From SZAS-79 sp965279075 (GTDB lineage: Bacteria; Pseudomonadota; Gammaproteobacteria; Burkholderiales; SG8-39): 64,000 bases of DNA. Below the pieces are notes generated by a model. It did no database searches. It was not told where the DNA came from and saw nothing but the letters and a program-made list of their open reading frames with translations. Of this stretch, positions 53,339 to 61,547 are shown piece by piece; within the stretch, counting starts at the first letter, position 1, and every line of letters starts with the position of its first letter. The translations under genes and the position numbers were made by a program. The stretch spans positions 124,001-188,000 of the forward strand of contig CBDIHI010000009.1 in assembly GCA_965279075.1 (NCBI GenBank), in the 5' to 3' direction.

Positions 53339-54313
53339 CTAGAAGAGCTTCTTCAGGTCCATGCCCGAGTAGAGGCCGGCGACCTGGTCGGCGTAGCCGT
53401 TGAAGGGGAGGGTCTTCCTCTTCGGCTGGAAGAAACTGTCCTCGCCGATGCGCCGCTCGCTCGCCTGGCTCCAGCGCGGGTGGTCGACGGCCGGGTTCAC
53501 GTTCGAGTAGAACCCGTACTCGTGCGATGCGGCGACGTTCCAGGAGGTCTTGGGCATCGTCTCCATGAACGTGATCCGCACGATCGACTTGATGCTCTTG
53601 AAGCCGTACTTCCAGGGCACGACCAGCCGCACCGGGGCGCCGTTCTGGTTGGGCAGCACCTCGCCGTACAGCCCGAACCCGAGCAGCGCAAGCGGATGCA
53701 TGGCCTCGTCCATGCGCAGGCCCTCGACGTAGGGCCACTCGAGCACCGGCAGACGCACGCCGATCATGTTCTCCGGCTGTACGGCGGTGGTGAACGCGAC
53801 AAACTTCGCCTTCGACGTCGGCTCGACCCGCTTGATGAGTTCCGACATGGGATAGCCCACCCAGGGGATCACCATCGACCAGCCCTCGACGCAGCGCATG
53901 CGGTAAATGCGCTCTTCCATCGGCGCGAGCTTCAGCAGGTCCTCGATGTCGATCGGCTTTTTATTTTTCACTTCGCCGTCGATCGTGACCGACCAGGGCC
54001 GGGTCTTCAGCTTGTGCGCGTACTGCGCGGGTTGGGACTTGTCGGTCCCGAATTCGTAGTAGTTGTTGTAGGTGACCACGTCCTTGTAGGGCGTCACCTT
54101 GTCGGTGGCGGAGAGCCGCGAAGGCTTGCCGGCGAGCTTCGCCAGCTTGCCCTGCTCCGTTACGGGCGCGGCGGTCTGCGCGAAAGCCGCCGGCATCATG
54201 GTGCCGGCCACGCCCAAGGCGGCTGCCTGCCGCAGGAACTCGCGGCGGCGCTCGTAGACGGGACGCGGCGTGATTTCCGACGCAAGGATGTCCTGGGGGG
54301 TCTTGATCAGCAT
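53339..54313 (-). CDS. msrP: Periplasmic molybdopterin methionine sulfoxide reductase
   Basis: 324 aa (YedY family). Repairs oxidised methionines in periplasmic proteins. Tat motif RRREFLRQA at 22-30; Mo-ligand Cys141 in YRMRCVEGWSMVIPW; YNNYYEFG and RLVVPWKYGFKSIKSIVRI are family blocks. The C-terminus ends GMDLKKLF. It lies 60 bp after the anti-sigma gene in the same direction, so it is a probable target of the sigma factor. Confidence 0.95.
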   Translation of the reverse strand: MLIKTPQDILASEITPRPVYERRREFLRQAAALGVAGTMMPAAFAQTAAPVTEQGKLAKLAGKPSRLSATDKVTPYKDVVTYNNYYEFGTDKSQPAQYAHKLKTRPWSVTIDGEVKNKKPIDIEDLLKLAPMEERIYRMRCVEGWSMVIPWVGYPMSELIKRVEPTSKAKFVAFTTAVQPENMIGVRLPVLEWPYVEGLRMDEAMHPLALLGFGLYGEVLPNQNGAPVRLVVPWKYGFKSIKSIVRITFMETMPKTSWNVAASHEYGFYSNVNPAVDHPRWSQASERRIGEDSFFQPKRKTLPFNGYADQVAGLYSGMDLKKLF

Positions 54314-54373
54314 GGGGTCGCTCCGGGAAATTTGCCTGTCCGAGCGACTTGGTCGCGGCGGAGGGCGCGTACC

Positions 54374-55168
54374 TTACGGGTTCAGTTGCTTGTAAACCGA
54401 GTTCGCCACCGCCAGCAGTTCTTCGCGGTTGAGGTCCGCCGACGACAGCGCGTAGCCGACGTTCCGGTCGATCCAATAGAACACCCCGACGTTGCCTTCG
54501 AGCGCGTAACGGAAGGCCGTCTCGCGGTTGCTTGCCGCCTCGGTTCGCACATACAGCGTCAGCCGCCGGCCGCCCTGCGTCTGGTACATGAACTGCGCGA
54601 CCGGCGAGGGGCCGCCCGCGGGCTTCGCATCGCCCGGCAGCAGCCGCCCGCCCACCAGATTGAAGCCGTTCGTGTCGAGCTTTGGCGCGCGCAGGCTCGT
54701 CCCGAGGCGCTTCGAAAGCCACGCGGTCAGGTGCGCTTCCTGGTCCGCCCCGACCTCCACCGGATGCCGCACTTCCGGGGAGTACGTGGCGTGCGCGACC
54801 GCCGCGTTCCTCGCAATTCCAAGCCCCGGGCCGGTGACCGGCGTGCGCAATGCGTGCAATTGCCATCCGGCGAGCGTGCCCACGGCAAGCCCGGTGAACA
54901 TGAACCCGGCCGCCAGCGCATAGGGGCGCCACTTCGGCGCCGGACGCGTCACTCGCAGCAGCTTTTCCGGGACGGGCTCGTGCATCACCGGGTCGAACAG
55001 CGAGCGCAGGTCCTCGTTCTGCCTGCGGTAGCCCGCGATGCGCTCGGCCTCCTCAGGGCGCGCAGAGAGCCACGTCTCGACCTCGGCGCGCCGCTCTTCG
55101 GGCAACTGGCCATCGACATGGGCGAGCAGGTCGGCTTCGGTCACTGGCTGCATGGAAGGGTCGCTCAC
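54374..55168 (-). CDS. Membrane anti-sigma factor without a Cys zinc motif
   Basis: 264 aa. The cytoplasmic N-domain (TEADLLAHVDGQLPEERRAEVETWLSARPEE) is of the RsiW/ChrR-like anti-sigma type, but the usual HxxxCxxC zinc-binding Cys pair is absent. One TM segment lies at about 82-101. The periplasmic C-domain has no Cys. It overlaps the sigma gene by 4 bp, so it is the cognate regulator. Without the zinc-thiol switch, sensing must rely on the periplasmic domain or another partner. Its Met residues are few and not clustered. Confidence 0.85.
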   Translation of the reverse strand: MSDPSMQPVTEADLLAHVDGQLPEERRAEVETWLSARPEEAERIAGYRRQNEDLRSLFDPVMHEPVPEKLLRVTRPAPKWRPYALAAGFMFTGLAVGTLAGWQLHALRTPVTGPGLGIARNAAVAHATYSPEVRHPVEVGADQEAHLTAWLSKRLGTSLRAPKLDTNGFNLVGGRLLPGDAKPAGGPSPVAQFMYQTQGGRRLTLYVRTEAASNRETAFRYALEGNVGVFYWIDRNVGYALSSADLNREELLAVANSVYKQLNP

Positions 55169-55665
55169 TTCACCACCTGCAACCGCGCGACCACGGGCGT
55201 GCCGTGCATCAGCCCGCGCAGCTTCTCGCGCGCGCGGGACAGGCGCGACATCACTGTACCGATCGGGATCTCGAGCGTGCCTGCCACTTCCGCATAGCTC
55301 ATGTCCTCAAGCGCCACAAGCAGCAGCACCTCACGCTGCTCGGCCGGCAGCAGGGCGAGCGCGCGATCGAGGTCGCGGATCTCGAGCGACGCGCCTTGCG
55401 CGCCGGCGACGGCCATCTCGGCACCCTCGTCGTCGAGCATGGCGTGGTCGCGCGAAGCGCGGACCTGGTTTACGTAGACGTTATGCATGACCGTGAAGAG
55501 CCAGGCGCGCAAGTCGGACCCCGGCCGCCACAGGTGGAACTTGTTCCATGCCCGCTCAAGCGTGTCCTGCACGAGGTCGTCGGCGCGCGCACGATCGCCG
55601 GCCAGGGCGCGCGCGTAGCGCCGCAGCCGCGGAATGAGTTCGACGATGCGATTGGCTTCATCCAC
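55165..55665 (-). CDS. ECF-family RNA polymerase sigma factor
   Basis: 166 aa group 4 sigma factor with region 2 (ADDLVQDTLERAWNKFHLWRPGSDLRAWLFTVMHNVYVNQVR) and region 4 (LLPAEQREVLLLVALEDMSYAEVAGTLEIPIGTVMSRLSRAREKLR). There is no C-terminal sensor extension. With the anti-sigma factor and msrPQ downstream it resembles the hypochlorite-response sigma/anti-sigma/YedYZ clusters described in betaproteobacteria, but the methionine-rich peptide of those systems is not seen here. Confidence 0.93.
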   Translation of the reverse strand: MDEANRIVELIPRLRRYARALAGDRARADDLVQDTLERAWNKFHLWRPGSDLRAWLFTVMHNVYVNQVRASRDHAMLDDEGAEMAVAGAQGASLEIRDLDRALALLPAEQREVLLLVALEDMSYAEVAGTLEIPIGTVMSRLSRAREKLRGLMHGTPVVARLQVVK

Positions 55666-55689
55666 GAACAGGATTATGGCTCACGGCAG

Positions 55690-55717
55690 CTAACAAGAAT
55701 CACGCGACGCGTATTCC
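55690..55717 (-). promoter_or_regulatory. Possible ECF-type promoter of the sigma factor gene
   Basis: GGAATA (55717-55712) and GTTAG (55694-55690), 17 bp apart on the minus strand, resemble the GGAA...GTT pattern of many ECF promoters, about 25 bp before the ATG. It would fit autoregulation. The match is short, so confidence is low. Confidence 0.3.
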
Positions 55718-55730
55718 GGCCGTCGGAATG

Positions 55731-55762
55731 AAAAACCCCGCCCGGCTCGGCCGGGCGGGGTT
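55731..55762 (-). terminator. Terminator of the cytochrome b561/c556 operon
   Basis: On the minus strand AACCCCGCCCGGC-CGA-GCCGGGCGGGGTT is a perfect 13-bp stem with a 3-base loop followed by a run of T. It starts 16 bp after the cytochrome c556 stop codon and separates this operon from the sigma factor gene. Confidence 0.85.
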
Positions 55763-55778
55763 CATTGGACTGGCCTGG

Positions 55779-56237
55779 TTAGCGCTTGACGCGGAAGTCG
55801 TCGTGGCAGCCGCCGCACGATTTTCCCACGGCACCGAACTGCGTCTTGATCGCGCCCTGGTCGCCGCCCTTGGCGACCTGCGCGAACTTGGCGAGTTCAC
55901 CCTGCATCGTTTCCATCGCCTTGTCGAACTTCGCCTTGTCTGTCCAGACTTCGGGCTTCGCTGCGGACTTCTCGTCCTTGGTGGCGGGCTGGAAGCCTTC
56001 CGCCGGCATCTTCGAAAGCACCTCGAGGTAGCCCGCGTTGCGCGCCACCACGGCGGCGTCGAAGGGGCGGTCGCCGCGCATCATCGCGCCGATGGGGCCG
56101 AAGTACCAGCCGATCAGGGCCATCGCCGACTGGCGCTGCTTGACGAGCTGCTCGGGCTTCGCCTGGGCCGCGGCCTGGAACGAGGCGCCCACGCCCACCG
56201 CAATCGCGACGGCTGCCAACAGGATTTTCTTCTTCAT
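55779..56237 (-). CDS. Cytochrome c556/c'-type monoheme protein
   Basis: 152 aa. Signal peptide to about residue 25 (AAAQA), then a four-helix bundle with the heme motif CGGCH (141-145) near the C-terminus, as in cytochromes c' and c556. It is a soluble periplasmic electron or gas-binding protein. It lies 12 bp after the cytochrome b561-type gene, its likely redox partner. A terminator follows. Confidence 0.92.
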   Translation of the reverse strand: MKKKILLAAVAIAVGVGASFQAAAQAKPEQLVKQRQSAMALIGWYFGPIGAMMRGDRPFDAAVVARNAGYLEVLSKMPAEGFQPATKDEKSAAKPEVWTDKAKFDKAMETMQGELAKFAQVAKGGDQGAIKTQFGAVGKSCGGCHDDFRVKR

Positions 56238-56249
56238 ACGGATTACTCC

Positions 56250-56927
56250 CTAGAAAGGTCGTTTAACGATCAGGATAACGGCGACGAGCGCCAGCACGAA
56301 CAGGCCCAGCGCCCGCCAGGAACTGACGAATCGCACAGCCGGGACTTCGGTTGCAGCATCGAGCTTCTTCACCCCGGTGAACATCGCGCCTACCAGGTTT
56401 TCCTTCTTGACGAACACGTGGAAGAGGACCGCTGCGATATGCACCGCGGCCAGCGCCAGCAGGACATAGAAGCTGTAGTAGTGGAACGTCGTCAGCCGGT
56501 CCGAGAGGTCCTTGCTCACGAACTTCGCGAGCGGACCCTCGATCGAGATGTCGTCGTTCCCGAAAAGTCCGGTGCCCGCCTGGAACAGGAGCGCCAGCAG
56601 CAGCACGACCACCATCCACCCACCGACCGGGTTGTGGCCGGGCACATGCGCCGGCTCGCCCGAGAGCAGCTTCTTCATGAAGGCGAACCCGGCCGCGGGA
56701 CCCGCGAGGAAGCTGGAAAAGCGCGCATGGGTGCTGCCCACGAATCCCCACAGGACCCGGAAAAGGACCAGCGCGAGGATCATGTAGCCCGAGTACATGT
56801 GCCACTCCATCCAGTTGCCCTTCATCTTGCCGCTGAAAAACATGAACGCGAACAGCGCCACCAGCACCCAGTGAAAGAGGCGGACCGGGGCGTCCCAGAC
56901 CTTGACGTTGCGTTCCGTGTCGTTCAT
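56250..56927 (-). CDS. Cytochrome b561-type membrane protein
   Basis: 225 aa with four main TM helices and conserved heme-ligand His candidates: VRLFHWVLVALF, WHMYSGYMILA, FHYYSFYVLLALAAVHIAAVLFH. It matches the dihaem cytochrome b/b561 family that moves electrons from quinol to periplasmic c-type cytochromes. A fifth C-terminal TM is present. First gene of the two-gene operon with cytochrome c556. Confidence 0.9.
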   Translation of the reverse strand: MNDTERNVKVWDAPVRLFHWVLVALFAFMFFSGKMKGNWMEWHMYSGYMILALVLFRVLWGFVGSTHARFSSFLAGPAAGFAFMKKLLSGEPAHVPGHNPVGGWMVVVLLLALLFQAGTGLFGNDDISIEGPLAKFVSKDLSDRLTTFHYYSFYVLLALAAVHIAAVLFHVFVKKENLVGAMFTGVKKLDAATEVPAVRFVSSWRALGLFVLALVAVILIVKRPF

Positions 56928-57010
56928 GGCTATCCCGGTCTAACAGCAGGGGAGCAGATTCTATTCCACCGGGATTGCCGGCCGGGGACCGACGCGGCGC
57001 AACGTGCCGG

Positions 57011-57046
57011 AAAACAAAAGGGCGGGCCCTTCCGGAACCCGCCCCT
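57011..57046 (-). terminator. Terminator of the cytochrome c4 gene
   Basis: On the minus strand GGGCGGG-N11-CCCGCCC (57044-57020) is followed by TTTTGTTTT, a typical intrinsic terminator 30 bp after the cytochrome c4 stop codon. Confidence 0.8.
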
Positions 57047-57073
57047 GACCGCCTGCGCCGCGAGGCGCCGGGA

Positions 57074-57730
57074 CTACCGCAACCCGGCCGCGTACTGCGC
57101 GACGGCCTTCATTTCCTTTTCGGTCATGCGCGCCGCAACGCCGCGCATCATCCCCGCAGGGTCGTTGGCGCGCTGGCCGGCCTGGAAGGCCTTCAGTTGC
57201 GCCTCCGTGTATTCGGCGAATTGCCCGGCGACCCGCGGGTACTGCGCCGGGATCCCTGCGCCGTCCGGACCGTGGCAGCCGGCGCACGCCGGCACGCCGG
57301 TGACCGGGTTGCCGCCGCGCCAGAGCTTCTGGCCGGCGGTCGCGAGGGCGTTGTCGCTGGCCGCCGCGGGCTTCAACTTCTGGCCCGCGAAGTAGGCCGC
57401 AAGGTTCTTCATGTCGTCGGCCGAAAGGGTCGCGACCATGCCTGCCATGACCGCGTTCTCGCGCTCGGCCTTCTTGCCGCCCTGCGGCTTGAAGTTCACG
57501 AGCTGCTTGTGCAGGTACTCGGGAAACTGGCCCGCGATCTTCGGGTTGGCCGGTGCAGCGCTGTTGCCGTCCGCGCCGTGGCACGCAGCGCACACCGTCG
57601 AAGCGATGGCCTGCCCCTTGGCCGGGTCCGGCTTGGCCGCTTCCTTCTTCGCGGCGGCTTCCGCGGCACACACCGAACCTGCCGCGACCGCAAAGGCCGC
57701 GCCGGCAAACAGCGCCAAGAATCGCTTCAT
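57074..57730 (-). CDS. Diheme cytochrome c4
   Basis: 218 aa. Signal peptide 1-22, then two homologous c-type domains with heme motifs CAACH (47-51) and CAGCH (148-152), each followed by the GADGNS/GPDGAG and NPKIAGQFPEYL/YPRVAGQFAEYT blocks. Distal Met ligands fit VMAGMVATL and MMRGVAARM. A periplasmic electron carrier to terminal oxidases. It is divergent from engB, a common betaproteobacterial pairing. Confidence 0.95.
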   Translation of the reverse strand: MKRFLALFAGAAFAVAAGSVCAAEAAAKKEAAKPDPAKGQAIASTVCAACHGADGNSAAPANPKIAGQFPEYLHKQLVNFKPQGGKKAERENAVMAGMVATLSADDMKNLAAYFAGQKLKPAAASDNALATAGQKLWRGGNPVTGVPACAGCHGPDGAGIPAQYPRVAGQFAEYTEAQLKAFQAGQRANDPAGMMRGVAARMTEKEMKAVAQYAAGLR

Positions 57731-57788
57731 GATTTCTCCATCGATACCGGTCGAAACCCGTTATTCTATAACACCTTTGGTCATTCCC

Positions 57789-58406
57789 ATGCCGACCCCC
57801 AAGCCCCCCTCCCCAGCGTTCTCAAACATCCAGTTCCTGATCTCGGCCAGCCAGCTCGAGGGCCTGCCGCAGGACGAACTGCCCGAGGTGGCCTTTGTAG
57901 GCCGGTCGAATGTCGGCAAATCCAGCGCCCTGAATATCCTCGCCAACCGCCGGCGGCTCGCTTTCGTCAGCAAGACGCCGGGCAGGACCCAGTTGATCAA
58001 CCTGTTCTCGCTGGGGGAGGGCGCACGGCTCGTGGACCTGCCCGGATACGGGTACGCCAAGGTCCCGCACGGCGTGCGCGACGAATGGGGCAAGCTGGTC
58101 GCCGGCTACCTGCAGACGCGCAGGTCGCTGCTCGGCGTGGTTTCGCTGATGGATGCGCGGCGGCCCCTCACGCCGCTCGACGCGCAATTGCTCGGCTGGC
58201 TGCTGCCGCTCGAGCGCAAGATCCTCGTGCTGCTGACCAAGGCAGACAAACTCACGAAAAGCGAGCAGGGACGCACGCTCAAAGCCGCAAAGCTCGGGCT
58301 CGAGGGGCTCGGCGTCCAAGGCGAGTGCATGCTCTTCTCAAGCCAGACCCGGCAGGGCGTCGAGGAAACCCGCGAGCACATCGACCACTGGCTCGCCGGA
58401 AAATAA
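57789..58406 (+). CDS. engB: Ribosome-assembly GTPase EngB (YsxC/YihA)
   Basis: 205 aa. P-loop GRSNVGKSS (38-46), switch I TPGRTQ, G3 DLPGYGYAKVP and G4 TKADKL are all present. Essential GTPase for large ribosomal subunit assembly. The ATG at 57789 gives a normal N-terminus; longer in-frame readings run into the cytochrome c4 gene. The promoter region contains GTTATTCTATAAC (57760-57772), which has -10-like hexamers on both strands. Its stop overlaps the T-run of the opposing RNA terminator. Confidence 0.96.
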   Translation: MPTPKPPSPAFSNIQFLISASQLEGLPQDELPEVAFVGRSNVGKSSALNILANRRRLAFVSKTPGRTQLINLFSLGEGARLVDLPGYGYAKVPHGVRDEWGKLVAGYLQTRRSLLGVVSLMDARRPLTPLDAQLLGWLLPLERKILVLLTKADKLTKSEQGRTLKAAKLGLEGLGVQGECMLFSSQTRQGVEETREHIDHWLAGK

Positions 58407-58520
58407 AAAAGCCCCCGGTAAAGGGGAGTAAACCGGGGGCTGAAACGCCTTAACTTGGAATCAAGGCATCCCGCTCAGGGAGGAGAAGCGGGAGACGACT
58501 CACATCGTCTGTGAGTAAGA
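58405..58520 (-). ncRNA. Candidate small RNA with C-rich (anti-SD) loops, between engB and hemB
   Basis: Read on the minus strand the region folds into four hairpins: ACTCACA-GACGA-TGTGAGT (58516-58498); CCCGCT with its complement (58492-58470) around an 11-base loop containing CTCCTCCC; CCTT...AAGG (58466-58448); and a terminator AGCCCCCGGT stem (58441-58410) whose loop contains ACTCCCC, followed by TTTTTT. The T-run shows the transcript runs on the minus strand, into engB. C-rich loops complementary to Shine-Dalgarno sequences are a feature of several small regulatory RNAs. The 5' end and promoter are uncertain; no protein is encoded. Confidence 0.5.
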
Positions 58521-58582
58521 TTCAACCCCAGCGAAAAAGTTCCGGCTTAGAATCCCACAAAAATTTTGCGGCATCTAACTCC

Positions 58583-59587
58583 ATGAAAATCTACGGCAAC
58601 TTCCCGGCAGTCCGGATGCGCCGCATGCGGCGCGACGACTTTTCCCGCCGCCTGATGCGCGAGAACGTGCTTACGGCCGACGACCTGATCTATCCCGTGT
58701 TCGTGCTCGAAGGGAAAAACCGCACCGAAAAAGTGGCTTCGATGCCCGGCGTCGAACGCGTCACGCTCGACCGGCTGCTGCCGGTCGCAGAAGAGTGCAT
58801 GAAGCTGCGCGTGCCGGTGATGGCGCTGTTCCCCGTCATCGACCAGAAGCTGAAGACGCTCGACGGCCGCGAGGCGCACAACCCCAAGGGACTCGTGCCA
58901 CGGGTCGTGCGCGAACTGAAGAAGCGCTTTCCCGAACTCGGCGTGATGACCGACGTCGCGCTGGACCCGTACACCTCGCACGGCCAGGACGGCGTGACCG
59001 ACAAGGCCGGCTACATCATCAACGACGTGACGCTCGCGGTGCTCGAGAAGCAGGCGCTTTGCCAGGCCGAGGCCGGCGTCGACATCGTCGCGCCCTCCGA
59101 CATGATGGACGGCCGCATCGGCCGCATCCGCGCGGCGCTGGAGAAATCCGGCCGCATCCACACGAAGATCATGGCCTACTCGGCCAAGTACGCCTCAGGC
59201 TTCTACGGCCCCTTCCGTGACGCGGTCGGCTCGGCGAAGAACCTCGGCAAGGGCGACAAGAAGACCTACCAGATGGACCCGGCCAACTCGGACGAGGCGC
59301 TGTGGGAAGTCGGCCTCGACCTCGCCGAGGGCGCCGACATGGTGATGGTGAAGCCGGGCATGCCCTATCTCGACATTGTGCGACGCGTGAAGGACGAATT
59401 CAAGGCGCCGACCTTCGTCTACCAGGTGTCGGGCGAGTACGCGATGCTGCGCGCCGCGATCGCCAACGGCTGGCTGGCGGACAACGTCATCATGGAGTCG
59501 CTCGTCGCCTTCAAGCGCGCCGGCGCGGACGGCATCCTGACCTACTTCGCGCTCGAGGCCGCGCGGGCCCTGAAGAAGGCGGGCTAG
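58583..59587 (+). CDS. hemB: Porphobilinogen synthase (delta-aminolevulinate dehydratase)
   Basis: 334 aa. Joins two 5-aminolevulinate molecules in heme synthesis. Schiff-base lysines are Lys202 (YSAKYASGFYGPFRDA) and Lys257 (MVMVKPGMPYLD). The metal segment reads DVALDPYTSHGQDG (124-137), with Asp in place of the Cys residues of zinc enzymes, so it should be the Mg-dependent, zinc-free type. ATG 58583 gives the standard N-terminus, but no Shine-Dalgarno is visible before it. Stop codon shares CTAG with the dsbD stop. Confidence 0.97.
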   Translation: MKIYGNFPAVRMRRMRRDDFSRRLMRENVLTADDLIYPVFVLEGKNRTEKVASMPGVERVTLDRLLPVAEECMKLRVPVMALFPVIDQKLKTLDGREAHNPKGLVPRVVRELKKRFPELGVMTDVALDPYTSHGQDGVTDKAGYIINDVTLAVLEKQALCQAEAGVDIVAPSDMMDGRIGRIRAALEKSGRIHTKIMAYSAKYASGFYGPFRDAVGSAKNLGKGDKKTYQMDPANSDEALWEVGLDLAEGADMVMVKPGMPYLDIVRRVKDEFKAPTFVYQVSGEYAMLRAAIANGWLADNVIMESLVAFKRAGADGILTYFALEAARALKKAG

Positions 59588-61221
59588 GACTTCCCCGCCC
59601 GCTCCAGCGCGAGCAGGAACTGGTCGGCCTTCTGGTAGCCGATCACACGCAGGCCGCGGATCTCGGCGCCGCGCGCATCGAAGAAGATGATGCCCGGCGG
59701 CCCGAACAGGGAAAACCTCTTGAGCAGTTCCTTGTGGTCCTCGCTGTTCGCGGTGACGTCGGCCTGCAGCAGCAGCATGCCGTTCATCTTCTCCTTCACT
59801 CGCGCGTCGGTGAAGGTGAAGGCTTCCATCTCCTTGCAGGACACGCACCAGTCGGCATAGAAATCCAGCATCACCGGCCTGCCGGGCGCGCGCAGCTTCT
59901 CGTTCAGTTCTGCAATCGAGTTGATGCGCTCGAACTTGAGCCCGTGCGCGGCGGGTTTGGGCATGACCAGCGGCGAGATCACGGGCCATGCAATCCAGAC
60001 CGCCACGCCGAGCAGCAGCACGCCGAAGAACTTCTTCACCTTCTCCATCCACGGCCCCGACTTCGGCAGGAAGGCGCCCTCGGACACGCCGACCACCACC
60101 AGCGGCACGCCCATGCCCAGCGCCATCGCGAACAGCGCCCCACCGCCGAGGACCACATCCTTGGTCTGGCTTATATAGAGCAGTGCGCCGGCAAGCGGCG
60201 CCGCCACGCAGGGACTGACGATCACCGCCGAGAGCACGCCCATAGCCGCGACCGAAGCGACATGGCCGCCGCGCAGCTTGTGGTGGTGCGACGACAGCCG
60301 GTGGTGCAGGAACGCCGGGAGTTGCAGGTCGTGGAAGCCGAACATCGAAAGCGCGAGCCACACGAACACCATCGCGAACGCCGACAGCACCCACGGGTTC
60401 TGCAGCGCGGCCGCGATCAGGGTCCCCGAGTACGCCGCCGCCACGCCGGCGATCGCGTAAGTCACCGCCATGCCGAGCACGTAGGCCGAAGACAGGATCA
60501 GCGCGCGCACCTTGTTCAGGTCGCGGCCTTCGCCAGCGATGATGCCCGACAGGATCGGGATCATCGGCAGCATGCACGGCGTGAACGCGAGGAGCAGCCC
60601 GAACCCGAGGAAGCTCGCCAGCACCAGCCAGAAGCTGCCCGACTCGAACAGCGCGACGATGTCGAAGTCGGAGGCCGATTGCGACAGGCGGGCCACCTTC
60701 GAGGAGGAAGGCTGGACGCTGTCGGGGCCCTGCGTGAGTGAAGGCGGCATGGACGAAGGCCCCGACCCGGCGGCGAGCTTCAGGCTCGCCTTGGCCTGCA
60801 TGGGCACATAGCACACGCCCACGTCCGCGCAGCCCTGCGAAGTGACCAGCAGCCTGAGCGTGTCGCCGCCGCCGGTCTTCTCCACGGGCAGCAGGATGAC
60901 CACCTGCCTGCGATAGGTCTCGACCTCGCCGAAGAACTCGTCCTTCTTGCGCACGCCCGCGGGAAAGTCCGGCGCGCCGAACTTCACCTGCGCCGCGCCG
61001 AAGCCCGGCTCGGTCTCGAACTTGAACCGCTCGCGATAGAGGTAGTAGCCGTCGGCGATCTCGAACTTCACTTCCACCGTGCGGTCGTCGACCGCGCGGG
61101 TCAACATGCGGAAGGCCTTCTCCGGTTCGAGCAGGTCGGACTCGTTGACCGCCGCATGGGCCGGGCCCGCGCACAGGGCGACTAGGAGGGCCAGGAGGCG
61201 AAGCAGAAGCAAGCGGGTCAT
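59584..61221 (-). CDS. dsbD: Thiol:disulfide interchange protein DsbD
   Basis: 545 aa. Signal peptide 1-23; N-terminal periplasmic domain with QGCADVGVCYVP; eight-TM domain with the Cys pair in FTPCMLPM and VSPCVAAP; C-terminal thioredoxin-like domain with WCVSCK. It moves electrons from cytoplasmic thioredoxin to periplasmic reductases. The start at 61221 overlaps the cutA stop (ATGA). A His-rich loop (HHRLSSHHHKLRGGH) lies between TM segments. Electrons may serve cytochrome c maturation for the cytochromes nearby. Confidence 0.95.
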   Translation of the reverse strand: MTRLLLLRLLALLVALCAGPAHAAVNESDLLEPEKAFRMLTRAVDDRTVEVKFEIADGYYLYRERFKFETEPGFGAAQVKFGAPDFPAGVRKKDEFFGEVETYRRQVVILLPVEKTGGGDTLRLLVTSQGCADVGVCYVPMQAKASLKLAAGSGPSSMPPSLTQGPDSVQPSSSKVARLSQSASDFDIVALFESGSFWLVLASFLGFGLLLAFTPCMLPMIPILSGIIAGEGRDLNKVRALILSSAYVLGMAVTYAIAGVAAAYSGTLIAAALQNPWVLSAFAMVFVWLALSMFGFHDLQLPAFLHHRLSSHHHKLRGGHVASVAAMGVLSAVIVSPCVAAPLAGALLYISQTKDVVLGGGALFAMALGMGVPLVVVGVSEGAFLPKSGPWMEKVKKFFGVLLLGVAVWIAWPVISPLVMPKPAAHGLKFERINSIAELNEKLRAPGRPVMLDFYADWCVSCKEMEAFTFTDARVKEKMNGMLLLQADVTANSEDHKELLKRFSLFGPPGIIFFDARGAEIRGLRVIGYQKADQFLLALERAGKS

Positions 61222-61547
61222 GGTCGGGTTTCCTGCGTGACCCAGTCGAGGTATTCGGGCAGGCCGCACCCGACTGGGACAGCGATGATCTCGGGAAGTT
61301 CGTAAGGATGGTTCGCGCGGATCGCGGCCTGCAGCGCCTCGTACCGGTCCGTCGTCGTCTTGGCCAGCACGGGGTGCTCCTCCCCGGACTCGACCTCCCC
61401 CTCCCAGCGGTAGACCGAAAGGCACGGCGCGAGGATATTGACACAGGCGGCCAGGCGCTGCGCGACGAGGGCCCCGGCGAGCTTTTCGGCGGAGGCGCGA
61501 TCGGGGAGGTTCGTGATCACGAGCAAGACGGCGGCGGCTTCGCTCAT
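61218..61547 (-). CDS. cutA: Divalent-cation tolerance protein CutA
   Basis: 109 aa trimeric ferredoxin-like protein. Conserved blocks VITNLPDRASAEKLAGALVAQRLAACVNI, YRWEGEVESGEEHPVLAKT and HPYELPEIIAVPV identify CutA1. The biochemical role is debated; links to copper tolerance are historical and partly due to the neighbouring dsbD. It overlaps the SDR gene and dsbD by 4 bp on each side, giving a coupled three-gene operon. Confidence 0.95.
   Translation of the reverse strand: MSEAAAVLLVITNLPDRASAEKLAGALVAQRLAACVNILAPCLSVYRWEGEVESGEEHPVLAKTTTDRYEALQAAIRANHPYELPEIIAVPVGCGLPEYLDWVTQETRP

Noticed and set aside
52611..56250. A methionine-rich scavenger peptide gene expected beside the sigma/MsrPQ set.
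   Set aside because: I searched the gaps on both strands and found no short Met-rich frame with a signal peptide.
58410..58441. Reading the hairpin after engB as the plus-strand terminator of engB.
   Set aside because: On the plus strand it is followed by GAAACG with no T-run; the T-run is on the minus strand only.
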